A stretch of DNA of 64,000 bases from Anaerolineales bacterium (lineage in GTDB: Bacteria; Chloroflexota; Anaerolineae; Anaerolineales; Villigracilaceae): NCBI GenBank assembly GCA_030834895.1, contig JAUQXA010000018.1, positions 310,001 through 374,000 on the forward strand, given 5' to 3'. Under the pieces are notes generated by a model. It ran no database searches. It saw nothing but the letters and a program-made list of their open reading frames with translations, and was not told the origin of the DNA. Each line of letters opens with the position of its first letter. Within the stretch, counting starts at the first letter, position 1. Shown one piece after another: positions 33,753 to 42,358 of the stretch. The translations under genes and the position numbers were made by a program.

Positions 33753-35780
33753 ATGTCCTATTCTGTTGACACCATCTTTCGAAACGCCGAGACCAAGCAC
33801 GGCTTGACCTTGTTCGAGCCGCAGGATATTGCATGGATTGAAAAGCAGTTATTCAAGAAGTCGGGCAAGCCTTACATAAAATGTCAGGTCAAAGATACCG
33901 ACCGACCTGCCAAGCCCGAAGAGATTGTGCGGCAGTTATATTTGCGGCGACTGCTGACGCACTACAACTATCCCAAAGACAGAATAGATGTGGAATCGGA
34001 AGTTCATCTCGGCGTGGAGAAGAAACGCGCCGACATTGTCATCTACGATAAAGATCAGCCGAATGCTCGTTATATTATTGTGGAAGTGAAGAAGCCAAAG
34101 CGCGGCGATGGAAAAGAACAACTGCGTTCGTATTGCAATGCCACAGGCGCGCCGATTGGGGTTTGGACAAACGGTAACGAAATCGAGTTCTGGCACAGGC
34201 GCGACCCGAATTACTTCGAACCGCTGCTGGATATTCCCGATGGGGATATGAGTTTTGCGGATTTTCTCAACAAGCCTTTTACCTTGAATGACCTGATTGA
34301 AAGGGATGCAAAAGAGGCGCAGACACAGCCCAGTCTGAAAGACTTGATCGTGGAAATGGAAGATGAAGTTCTTGCCAAAGAAGGTGCGGATGTGTTCGAG
34401 GAAGTATTCAAACTCATCTTTGCCAAGATTTACGATGAGTGGAAATCGGGTAATGAAGACCGCACCGCCCGCACACCACGCAACCTGCAATTCCGTAATG
34501 TTGGCACAGAGGCGGAAGTCAAGAAGCATATTGAAAATCTTTTTGAGGCGGCAAAGAAAAAATGGGAAAAGGTATTCCCTGATAAAGATGTAATCGAACT
34601 CACACCTTCCGCGCTGGCTACCTGCGTGGCGTTTCTCGAAAACCGTAAACTGCTCAATTCCAACCTTGACTTGGTGGACGAAGCCTTTGAATATCTCATC
34701 AATAAAACTTCCAAAGGCGAAAAGGGACAATACTTCACTTCCCGTTGGGTGATTGATATGGCGGTGAAAATGCTCAACCCCAAAGAACATGAATATATGA
34801 TTGACACGGCGGCAGGTTCTTCGGGCTTTACTGTGCATACCATCTTCCATGTCTGGGAGCAGATTTTACGGGACATGAACCTAAACCTGTCCCATCTTTT
34901 CACCAGCGAAGACAAGCCCGCCCGCTGTTATGAATACGTGCAGGAGCGCGTCTTTGCGATTGATTTCGACCAGAAAGCCGTGCGCGTGGCACGGTGCTTG
35001 AACCTTATTGCGGGCGACGGGCAAACGAACGTGCTGGAATTGAATACTTTGGATTGGGAACGCTGGAAGGAACGCTCGGAACAGACCACATGGCAGGATG
35101 CTTACTTTGAAGGCTTCAAACGCCTGCGTAAACTAGTTGCGGAAAAGGATAGTTTCCGCAACTTCAAGTTCCACTTACTGATGGCAAACCCACCCTTTGC
35201 AGGCGATTTGACGGGACGCGACGCGCGAATCATTCACAAATACGAGATTGCCAAAAACGAAAAAGGCAAATACAAGGAAACCATCAGCCGCCATATTCTC
35301 TTCATCGAGCGCAATTTGGAATTTTTGCGACCTGGCGGACGCATGGCGATTGTCTTGCCGCAAGGCGTTTTCAACAACTCGTCCGATAAATTCATCCGCG
35401 ACTTTATCGCCAAAAAGTGCCGCATTCTGGCTGTGGTGGGATTGCATGGCAATACCTTCAAGCCGCACACTGGCACAAAGACCAGCGTCTTGTTCGTGCA
35501 AAAGTGGAACGACGACCCCGAAGCGGGCGAACTTTGCCCCTACAAGGAAGATTACAACATCTTCTTTGCCACACAGCAGACCAAAGGCAAGGACAACAGC
35601 GGCGATAAGATTTTTGCCAAAGACAAAGGCGGCAACTTATTACTGGACAAGAACGGACACCGCTTTGTAGAGCATGACCTTTTCAGCGTGGAACTGGCGG
35701 ACGGCACACGCACGCCCGCGGGAATAGCCGAAGCCTTTATTGAGTTCGCCAAGAAGGAGAAGTTAAGTTTTTTTCGTTAA
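33753..35780 (+). CDS. Nuclease-methyltransferase fusion (HsdR_N-type domain + N6-adenine methylase)
   Basis: The 675-residue protein joins a PD-(D/E)xK nuclease domain of the HsdR N-terminal type (about 50-160: Asp94 in RADIVIYD, Glu111 and Lys113 in IIVEVKKPKR) to a type I-like gamma-class adenine methylase. The methylase has the SAM-binding motif DTAAGSSGF (351-359) and catalytic NPPF (479-482). The specificity gene follows. No helicase (HsdR motor) gene is in the window, so cleavage would be done by the fused nuclease, as in BcgI-type systems, where one subunit carries R and M and the other is S. The frame ends at KLSFFR-stop after a run of seven T; a -1 shift there would join it to the S frame. 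Confidence 0.9.
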   Translation: MSYSVDTIFRNAETKHGLTLFEPQDIAWIEKQLFKKSGKPYIKCQVKDTDRPAKPEEIVRQLYLRRLLTHYNYPKDRIDVESEVHLGVEKKRADIVIYDKDQPNARYIIVEVKKPKRGDGKEQLRSYCNATGAPIGVWTNGNEIEFWHRRDPNYFEPLLDIPDGDMSFADFLNKPFTLNDLIERDAKEAQTQPSLKDLIVEMEDEVLAKEGADVFEEVFKLIFAKIYDEWKSGNEDRTARTPRNLQFRNVGTEAEVKKHIENLFEAAKKKWEKVFPDKDVIELTPSALATCVAFLENRKLLNSNLDLVDEAFEYLINKTSKGEKGQYFTSRWVIDMAVKMLNPKEHEYMIDTAAGSSGFTVHTIFHVWEQILRDMNLNLSHLFTSEDKPARCYEYVQERVFAIDFDQKAVRVARCLNLIAGDGQTNVLELNTLDWERWKERSEQTTWQDAYFEGFKRLRKLVAEKDSFRNFKFHLLMANPPFAGDLTGRDARIIHKYEIAKNEKGKYKETISRHILFIERNLEFLRPGGRMAIVLPQGVFNNSSDKFIRDFIAKKCRILAVVGLHGNTFKPHTGTKTSVLFVQKWNDDPEAGELCPYKEDYNIFFATQQTKGKDNSGDKIFAKDKGGNLLLDKNGHRFVEHDLFSVELADGTRTPAGIAEAFIEFAKKEKLSFFR

Positions 35781-35809
35781 GCCCGTTTGATGAGGCAAGG
35801 TATAAGACC

Positions 35810-37240
35810 TTGTTGGACGGGCTGGAAGTTTCGGAAGTCAAGTTAAGTGAATTGGAACGAACGAAAAGAATTGATGCAGAATATTATCGTCCTGCATTTC
35901 TATCCTTATTGAAGATACAAGCAGAAAATACTAAAAAGACTAAATCCCTTCTTGATGCGTGCGAGAAAATTGATGTAGGATTTGTCGGCTCAATGGTACA
36001 TGCTTATTCGGATGAAACAGGCGTGCCATTATTGCAAACTCAAAATATAAAACCGTTCTTTATAGATACTTCTGATTTGAAGTATGTCTATTCTTGGTTT
36101 CACGATGAACTCAAGAAATCGCAAATATTTACTGGGGATGTATTAATAGCAAGAAGCGGAAGCATTGGAAACGCAGTCGTTGTTAGTAAAAACGATCCTC
36201 AACCTTTGAACTCGTCTGATATTATTATCATTCGCCCCAAAAAGAATTTAAATGAATATTATCTTTGCGCTTATATCAATTCAAAGTTCGGACAAATTCA
36301 AATTGAAAGATTGTCAAGCGGTGGAGTACAAGGACATATAAATTTAGGCGCATTAGAAACAGTTATTGTTCCAATTACAAGTTCTGAATTTCAATCTGCC
36401 ATCGAAAATATAGTAAAACTTGCCCGTTCTAAATTGGAACAAAGTAAACGCCTGTACGCCGAAGCGGAAGAAATTTTGCTCAATGAGTTGGGATTAAAGA
36501 ACTGGAGTCCGCCCAAAGAAAGCGCGGCGGTCAAGTCCTTTTCAGAGAGTTTTGGCAAGTCGGGACGGTTGGATGCGGAACATTATCATCCTAAATATGA
36601 TGCTGCCCTTAAAGCCATTCTTTCTCTAAAACCTTTGGAAATGTTGCCTTTGGGCGAAATGGTGACAGAGATTACCAATGGACATACTCCTTATTGGCAT
36701 GATTTATCCACTGGCGAAATTCCATTTATCACTGCTGAATTTGTCTCTGATTTCCGTATCAACTTTGAAAGTGACAAATTCGTTACACAAAAACATCATC
36801 AAGGCGAACTAGAAAAGACCGCCTTGAAAGAAAATGACCTGCTAATCACCATCAAAGGCAGAACTGGCAATGCCGCTGTTGTAAATCACCTGCCTGGAGA
36901 AATGAATATCAATCAAGACGTAGGTTTGATTCGTCTCAATGAAAAATATCATCCTTATTATGTTGCCGCCTTCTTGAACTCTATTTTAGGCAAAGAACTT
37001 ACAGAGCAAGCTAGCACAGGTCAAATCAACCCATTTTTAGGATTGGGTAATTTGAAATTTGTCCCAATCCCTATCTTTGAGACAAGGCTAATGAACAAGT
37101 TAGGCGAGAAAATAAAATCTCAACTAGAGAAAGCCTACAATGCCAGTCAAGAATCCAAACGGCTGCTGGAAATGTCCAAGCGTGCGGTGGAAGTGTCCAT
37201 TGAGAGAGGGGAGTCAGCGGGGATGAGGGTGTTGGAGTAA
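35810..37240 (+). CDS. Restriction-modification specificity subunit (HsdS-like, two TRDs)
   Basis: From the TTG at 35810 the product has 476 residues; the frame is open further upstream to 35744 without any normal start codon. It contains two target-recognition domains, each preceded by an AEYYRP/AEHYHP segment (about residues 20 and 255) and ending in a helical spacer (EQSKRLYAEAEEILLNELGLKNW and ASQESKRLLEMSKRAVEVSIERG). The hallmark RSGSIGNAVVV and IKGRTGNAAVV segments are present. Residues encoded upstream of the TTG (SLSPFDEARYKT) look like a genuine HsdS N-terminus, so translation may enter from the methylase gene by frameshift. The base composition is A/T-rich compared with the methylase. 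Confidence 0.9.
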   Translation: MLDGLEVSEVKLSELERTKRIDAEYYRPAFLSLLKIQAENTKKTKSLLDACEKIDVGFVGSMVHAYSDETGVPLLQTQNIKPFFIDTSDLKYVYSWFHDELKKSQIFTGDVLIARSGSIGNAVVVSKNDPQPLNSSDIIIIRPKKNLNEYYLCAYINSKFGQIQIERLSSGGVQGHINLGALETVIVPITSSEFQSAIENIVKLARSKLEQSKRLYAEAEEILLNELGLKNWSPPKESAAVKSFSESFGKSGRLDAEHYHPKYDAALKAILSLKPLEMLPLGEMVTEITNGHTPYWHDLSTGEIPFITAEFVSDFRINFESDKFVTQKHHQGELEKTALKENDLLITIKGRTGNAAVVNHLPGEMNINQDVGLIRLNEKYHPYYVAAFLNSILGKELTEQASTGQINPFLGLGNLKFVPIPIFETRLMNKLGEKIKSQLEKAYNASQESKRLLEMSKRAVEVSIERGESAGMRVLE

Positions 37241-37511
37241 ATCATAAATAATCTCTGCTAAAACGGGTTTATGCTAAGCTTAGGCGGTATCCTTTGATGA
37301 TAAACTACTTTCTGGTTGGTTGTCTCTAATATAAACCGTTATTGAGTAAGTGATAAAATGAATATAGATAGGACCAAAGGCTTACATAGCTGGTTTTTAG
37401 GTTTATATAAAATTGCCATTATCGAAAACACATTATGACAAATTAAGCTATAAGCAGTTATGTGGAAACCATCAATCGAAGTCCTGGCTAGCCACATGAA
37501 AAGGAGATACT

Positions 37512-37685
37512 GTGTCACTTACAACGGATCTCTATTATCCATGGGTTGATATCAAAAATGAAGACTAGCTAAAAAGTGCTGCTCTTTATAAGGAGAAAAT
37601 CTTTACGCGATAACCCCTTTGCATATGTACTGGCGACAGAAAAAGCATTCGGTTAGCCGACTGCAGGCTAACAATCAGAGAAGAC
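37512..37685 (+). pseudogene. Decayed gene fragment (possible DUF6236-type N-terminus)
   Basis: A good ribosome binding site (AAAAGGAGATACT) precedes a GTG at 37512 that opens SLTTDLYYPWVDIKNED and then hits TAG at 37566. Reading on in the same frame gives LKSAALYKEKIFTR and another stop. Past that, fragments such as PFAYV and RLADCRLTIRED appear in other frames. The N-terminus resembles the DLYYPWIDIKDEAWLK start I associate from memory with DUF6236 proteins, with the TAG where a Trp codon would be. It is best read as a broken gene in the island. The rest of the 37241-37685 gap shows no other recognisable feature. Confidence 0.45.
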
Positions 37686-39635
37686 ATGGATAAGACTAGA
37701 TCAGCAAACAGGCTTCCTAAACTTGGCAAATTGAGCATGGCTGTTATTGAGCATCTAGTACAGCCGGTGATTGGTGATAGGGCCATAAGTGAAATCAAAG
37801 CTCCACTAGTTGAGAAGGAATTACGTGATTCTTTAGCAAAGGCGCTTGTAGATACTGAGGGACGTTTTGTCGCTGAGTATACTGACGCCGAGGTGAAAGA
37901 AGCGGTTTTAAATCTTCCTCTTGCTAATTTGCCAAAAGTTCTTCAGGCAGTTCGCGATTTCTATACAAGACCAACTGACAATACTTTACGCCAGATATTA
38001 CATGACCAAATCACAACTACTTTCAGATGCTTTCCCCCTGAACATATAGACTCTGGAGTTTTAACATACCTTAGAATCTTGCGCGAGGAACTCGCAAATC
38101 TATCGAGCGAGATAAGGGGAAAATTAGATACTCATGCAATCTTGTCCATTGAAGATAATACAATGCAAATTGCAAAAACTCTAAATCGCATAGAATATCG
38201 TTTAAGTGCAAAGCAAGGAAAAAAAAGATCTGGTCCTAAGAGTAATCTCGATTTGGATTTGGTGGATGTGAGTTTTGCTGAAGAAGGGGGTTATGATGAT
38301 TATGATGATTATGATTATGATGATACCCCTGTATTGGATATCAAGTTAAGAAATATTGGTAAAAGGGTGATTTTTCTAAAAAGGGTGACTTTTAGTGTTC
38401 AAAAGATATGGAGAATAAGGCCACTATTAAAAGCTATGGGAGCGGTGAAATCTTCAGCTAAGTATGACATCATGTTGCCTGCTAGTAATATACCCTATTC
38501 CAAGTCTGTGAATATATCTAATGCCATTCCACCAAATGATGTTGATCGATTCATGATCTCCATGGATGCCGAGAGAGACACTATTTACCAGATTGCCATC
38601 AATATTATCTATGATGGAGATGATAAGTCCATTCGTAGTGAAAATATTTTGTTTTTCACGCCAAAGCCAACAAGCATATATACGCTTCCAAGATATTCTC
38701 GCAATTCAGAAGAGATCGAAAGTCTAAATAAGTTCGATTGGATTTTTGATAACAAAAAAGTGCTTGAGGATGTCAGCAAAATCAAGGCTGTAAAAAATCG
38801 AGGGCTACGAGATATTGAACGTTTTATCCTGAAGAGTCTGCGATATTTCGACAGTATTTTAGAAACATACAGAAGAAGATTGCTCGCATTGACAGATGGC
38901 AACACCTCACATATCAATGAAATCGAGTACCTTCTAAATCCTGAATTAGGAATTGAGTTTGAGGGTTCCTGCCTTAGATTCTCGGAAATGACAGACGGTC
39001 AATTGATTTACCTCAGATGTTTGGCTAAATTGGAAGAGCTAGATCTGGGTTTCAGTAGTATCACAAACACAGGGTTAATATGTTTACAGAACTTGGATAA
39101 TCTTCGAAAATTAACGATTGGAGGAGCCGGCATTAACGGTGCAGGTTTAATTCATCTAAGTAAATTCAAAAGGCTTACTTCTTTAGATCTCTCAGGGATG
39201 CCAAAAATAGGTAAGGGTTTGGAGTCTCTTAAGGCATTAAGAAATCTGGAAATTTTGAAGCTTGCGGGTACATCCATAGGAAATCTAGGATTAGTTCACT
39301 TGCGGGAATTGGAAAATCTAAAGATATTAGATCTTACTGATTCAAAAATTACCGATCAGGGTTTGAAGAAATTGCAAGAGATGACCAAGTTAGAGGAACT
39401 CAGGATAGAAGGGTGTCAGATTACCGATGTCGGTTTGACTTATTTACAAGAATTGGAAAATCTAAAGGTGTTAGATCTCGCAAATACAAAAATTACCGAT
39501 CAAGGTTTGAAGAAATTGCAAGGGATGACAAACTTAAGGGAGCTCAAGATAGTAGGCTGTCAAATTACCGATGTCGGCTTGACTTATTTAAAGAGCTTGA
39601 AAAAGCTGAAAATTCAATCCCGAGGTTACTGGTAG
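37686..39635 (+). CDS. Leucine-rich-repeat protein with uncharacterised N-terminal region
   Basis: The 649-residue protein has three parts. Residues 1-180 are helical, with a segment (YLRILREELANLSSEIRGKLDTH) like those that precede NTPase modules in bacterial STAND proteins. Residues 190-340 are beta-rich with an acidic patch (DDYDDYDYDD), and no P-loop is present. From about 420 on there are eight or so 24-residue leucine-rich repeats of the GALA type (LxxLxxLxLxxTxITDxGLxxL). No signal peptide or membrane helix is seen. It lies next to the restriction-modification genes and a decayed gene, in A/T-rich DNA. A defence or sensing role is possible but only inferred. Confidence 0.8.
   Translation: MDKTRSANRLPKLGKLSMAVIEHLVQPVIGDRAISEIKAPLVEKELRDSLAKALVDTEGRFVAEYTDAEVKEAVLNLPLANLPKVLQAVRDFYTRPTDNTLRQILHDQITTTFRCFPPEHIDSGVLTYLRILREELANLSSEIRGKLDTHAILSIEDNTMQIAKTLNRIEYRLSAKQGKKRSGPKSNLDLDLVDVSFAEEGGYDDYDDYDYDDTPVLDIKLRNIGKRVIFLKRVTFSVQKIWRIRPLLKAMGAVKSSAKYDIMLPASNIPYSKSVNISNAIPPNDVDRFMISMDAERDTIYQIAINIIYDGDDKSIRSENILFFTPKPTSIYTLPRYSRNSEEIESLNKFDWIFDNKKVLEDVSKIKAVKNRGLRDIERFILKSLRYFDSILETYRRRLLALTDGNTSHINEIEYLLNPELGIEFEGSCLRFSEMTDGQLIYLRCLAKLEELDLGFSSITNTGLICLQNLDNLRKLTIGGAGINGAGLIHLSKFKRLTSLDLSGMPKIGKGLESLKALRNLEILKLAGTSIGNLGLVHLRELENLKILDLTDSKITDQGLKKLQEMTKLEELRIEGCQITDVGLTYLQELENLKVLDLANTKITDQGLKKLQGMTNLRELKIVGCQITDVGLTYLKSLKKLKIQSRGYW
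39306..39593. repeat. 144-bp tandem duplication in the LRR region
   Basis: The sequence starting GAATTGGAAAATCTAAAG recurs after exactly 144 bp (39306-39449 and 39450-39593). Each copy encodes two 24-residue leucine-rich repeats and the copies are nearly identical over long runs. This is a recent in-frame expansion. Confidence 0.8.
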
Positions 39636-39760
39636 CGCTCAACCACGCCGATATCCAGCATGTAGGGCATCTCTATTTTTCTTTTCACTATATATTCCAA
39701 TCTGCTTTTGAAAGGAATAAAGACGCCGTCACTTCTCATCCGAAAATCATCAGGGAAGTT

Positions 39761-39958
39761 ATGAAAACGTTGCTGATCATACTTGTCGTTGTTGTTATCG
39801 GCGGGATTGCTGGACTGTTCGCAGGTAGGTTTGTAGGTGTGTATGTCGAATCTCGCTGGAATGGAATGGGAATAATAGTTGGTTTCATTTCAGCAATAAT
39901 CACCAGTTTTGCGGTTGGTTACGTTGTCAAACGAGGAGTAGGAAAGCTGGGTAGCTGA
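39761..39958 (+). CDS. Small two-TM membrane protein, 65 aa
   Basis: The product begins MKTLLIILVVVVIGGIAGLFAGRFVG and has a second membrane helix (MGIIVGFISAIITSFAVGYVVKRG). The start follows AGGGAAG. Its stop overlaps the ATG of the following glycosyltransferase by one base (TGATG), suggesting coupling. No family was recognised. Confidence 0.6.
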   Translation: MKTLLIILVVVVIGGIAGLFAGRFVGVYVESRWNGMGIIVGFISAIITSFAVGYVVKRGVGKLGS

Positions 39959-41016
39959 TGAAATTCAAGGGAAAGCTGGCATTGCAACAGCGCGTTCTGC
40001 CTTCATACCGTGTGCCGTTCTTTGATCTGCTCGCGCAATCCTGCGAAGGCATGAGCCTGTTCGCGGGGCAGGCGCGCCCTGTGGAGATGATCTCCAACGG
40101 AAGGACGCAAATTGCAAAATACGTCGAGGCGCGGAACATCCATCTGCTGAGCGGTCCATTTTATTTATGCCATCAGCCGGGCTTCGTCAACTGGCTCGAG
40201 GATTGGAATCCCGACGCCTTGATCATGGAAGCGAACCCACGTTACCTGTCCACACCTGCGGCGGTCAAGTGGATGCACGCACGCGGACGAAAGGTCATCG
40301 GCTGGGGATTGGGTGCGCCAAAGCGAAGCCTGGTTTGGCAGAAATTCATTCGTCAGTTCGATGCCATGCTTTCCTACAGTCAGCGCGGCGCGGATGAATA
40401 CGCCGCCCTCGGCTTTCCGCGCGAAAAGATTTTTGTGGCGCATAATTCGGTGTCGGCGAAGCCAGAGCGAAAGCCAGATGATAGACCGTTGACCATGGAC
40501 CGTGCGGCGATTCTATTCGTGGGAAGACTGCAAGCCCGCAAACGGGTTGACTCCCTGCTCCATGCCTGCGCTGAAATGGAATCCAAACCACGCCTGATGA
40601 TCGTCGGCGATGGACTCGAACGTGTTGCGCTGGAATCGCTGGCAAAGCAAGTTTATCCCTCCGCCGAATTTGTCGGCGCTAAACATGGCGCGGAACTCAA
40701 ACCCTACTTTGAGCAGGCAGACTTGTTCGTTTTGCCAGGAACGGGCGGACTTGCCGTACAGGAGGCGATGAGCTATGGTCTGCCAGTCATTGTGGCGAAA
40801 GGTGACGGCACGCAGGATGACCTTGTCCGCGAAGGGAATGGCTGGCAGATTCAACCCGAAGATTACGGTGCGTTGGTCTCCGCAATGAAAAACGCCCTGT
40901 CAGACAGGGCGCGCTTGCGAAAGATGGGTAAAGAATCATTTCGCATCGTCTCGGAAGAGATCAACATCCAAAAGATGGTGGAAGTTTTTGTAGATGCGTT
41001 GAATAGCCTGGGTTAG
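39958..41016 (+). CDS. Glycosyltransferase family 4 protein
   Basis: The 352-residue protein has a GT-B fold. The second half contains the donor-binding part with ILFVGRLQARKRVDSLLHA, LMIVGDGLERVALE, and the EX7E-type segment LPGTGGLAVQEAMSYGLPVIVA. It should transfer a sugar from a nucleotide sugar to a cell-surface glycan; the acceptor is unknown. Codons 174-182 (DDRPLTMDR) coincide with a GACCATGGACCGT-type repeat (40476-40504), another in-frame insertion between the two halves of the enzyme. Confidence 0.88.
   Translation: MKFKGKLALQQRVLPSYRVPFFDLLAQSCEGMSLFAGQARPVEMISNGRTQIAKYVEARNIHLLSGPFYLCHQPGFVNWLEDWNPDALIMEANPRYLSTPAAVKWMHARGRKVIGWGLGAPKRSLVWQKFIRQFDAMLSYSQRGADEYAALGFPREKIFVAHNSVSAKPERKPDDRPLTMDRAAILFVGRLQARKRVDSLLHACAEMESKPRLMIVGDGLERVALESLAKQVYPSAEFVGAKHGAELKPYFEQADLFVLPGTGGLAVQEAMSYGLPVIVAKGDGTQDDLVREGNGWQIQPEDYGALVSAMKNALSDRARLRKMGKESFRIVSEEINIQKMVEVFVDALNSLG
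40476..40504. repeat. GACCATGGACC-type repeat embedded in the glycosyltransferase gene
   Basis: GATGATAGACCGTTGACCATGGACC has the same words as 19153-19172 (ACCATGGACGATAGACCGTGGAC) and 46371-46385. It is translated as a polar linker before the FVGRLQ strand. Confidence 0.5.
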
Positions 41017-41098
41017 AAAAGACTATTATGGGTGGACGTCAAGTGTTTTCTGCTCAAGCAGGCGCAATTTTCCTCCCTGATTTATTTTGCAAAATTTC

Positions 41099-41662
41099 CT
41101 AAAGCCAATCTTCGGCTTTGCAATGAGATATGAGTTCCTGAAGAAGTTTTTTTCTTCCCCTGTGCAGCCTAATTTTCACCACATCCAGGTCCAATCCAAG
41201 GATCTCGGCAATCTCGTTAGCCGCCAACTCTTCCAATTCACTGAGTTCCACGATCGTCCGGTAGTTCGATGGGAGAGTTTCAATGCAATCGCAATAACAC
41301 TTATATCTTTCCTTGCGAAAGAGTTGCTGTTCAGGCGAGGGTGCGTCTTCCCCCGTCCACATATCCTTATCTTTGGTCTCCAGTTCGGCAGAGTCAGAAC
41401 AATCCGACGTCCCATTATAAACAATGTGCTTGAAAGACGGGTTGCGCAGTTTATCCAAGGCGGTATTGGTGGCAATTCTGTATATCCATGTAGATAGTTG
41501 TGATTCGCCTCTAAAAGTTTGCAAGGCGCGGCTGATCTTAATAAAGACATCCTGGGTCAGATCTTCCGCCTCGTACTCGCCCACCAAGCGCGCCAGGTAG
41601 TTTTGTATTTTTGGTCGAAATTCATCGTGGATTTTCTGGAAGTCCAATACTGTCTCATTCAT
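41099..41662 (-). CDS. ECF-type RNA polymerase sigma factor
   Basis: The 187-residue protein has region 2 (HDEFRPKIQNYLARLVGEYEAEDLTQDVFIKI and LSTWIYRIATNTALDKLR) and region 4 (SNYRTIVELSELEELAANEIAEILGLDLDVVKIRLHRGRKKL) typical of ECF sigma factors; sigma regions 1 and 3 are absent. No anti-sigma factor with a zinc motif is adjacent. The next gene upstream on the same strand encodes a small four-TM protein that could be a partner, but this is not shown. Confidence 0.9.
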   Translation of the reverse strand: MNETVLDFQKIHDEFRPKIQNYLARLVGEYEAEDLTQDVFIKISRALQTFRGESQLSTWIYRIATNTALDKLRNPSFKHIVYNGTSDCSDSAELETKDKDMWTGEDAPSPEQQLFRKERYKCYCDCIETLPSNYRTIVELSELEELAANEIAEILGLDLDVVKIRLHRGRKKLLQELISHCKAEDWL

Positions 41663-41797
41663 CGCTTTACCTTACTGCAAGACAAACTACTGTTCGCCAC
41701 CCGCCATGCGCTTCACGCCATGCAACAGGATGAGATGCGCGGCTCAAAATTATTGTATGTCTGAAAAATAAACCAGTCAAGTTGTGTTTGCCGTCCG

Positions 41798-42130
41798 TTA
41801 TTCAGTTTTGGTACGGATCACAAGAGACGCAATCTTTGCCAGACCGATTACGATCAACATCATAGCGAACGATAATTCGAAGTTCGGGTTCCAAACCGTA
41901 TCGACGGCACCCCACACAAGCGCAATGATACCGATGACGGTTGTCGAACCTTTAGCAGGGATACCATTCAGGAGTCGCGCCGCGTTCACCCCGAGCATAA
42001 TCAGACCGGTGCCTATTGCGCCCATGCCGATGGTCAGGGGATCGAACATGATTACCGTACCCCACCAGATAAGCAGCATGCCATTTCCAATGGTTGCAAA
42101 ATTATGTTTCAAAGTATTTGTGTTTTCCAT
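41798..42130 (-). CDS. Small four-TM membrane protein, 110 aa
   Basis: Four hydrophobic segments cover nearly the whole protein (GNGMLLIWWGTVIMF, GAIGTGLIMLGVNAARLL, TTVIGIIALVWGAVDTV, SFAMMLIVIGLAKIASLVI). The start follows GGAGAAAAA on this strand. No function known to me. It lies upstream of the ECF sigma gene on the same strand, about 135 nt apart. Confidence 0.7.
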   Translation of the reverse strand: MENTNTLKHNFATIGNGMLLIWWGTVIMFDPLTIGMGAIGTGLIMLGVNAARLLNGIPAKGSTTVIGIIALVWGAVDTVWNPNFELSFAMMLIVIGLAKIASLVIRTKTE

Positions 42131-42268
42131 TTTTTCTCCAAAAATAATTAATGCATCTTGTACTTTCCATCCTTATAGACGAGAATCTGGCGGGAAAAGA
42201 TACGCTTCCCCAGTTCGGTGAATGTTACTGAGTTTGGATCTAATCGACTCTTTTTTCGCCCACATCTT

Positions 42269-42303
42269 AAAACAGACAGACCATGCTTGAGAGCGTGGTC
42301 TGT
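42269..42303 (-). terminator. Terminator of the HAD gene (minus strand)
   Basis: On the minus strand, ACAGACCACGC pairs with GCATGGTCTGT (one wobble), followed by CTGTTTT. It lies about 55 nt after the HAD stop codon. Confidence 0.65.
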
Positions 42304-42358
42304 TAATAATCACTCACAATTGCTTTGCCCGCGCGTCCACTTGTTTGCCAGCTTACTT

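Noticed and set aside
42148..42315. Minus-strand frame ending DPNSVTFTELGKRIFSRQ-type sequence before the four-TM gene
   Set aside because: It has no start codon, is interrupted upstream by stops and runs through the HAD terminator. It might be a gene remnant, but the evidence is too thin.
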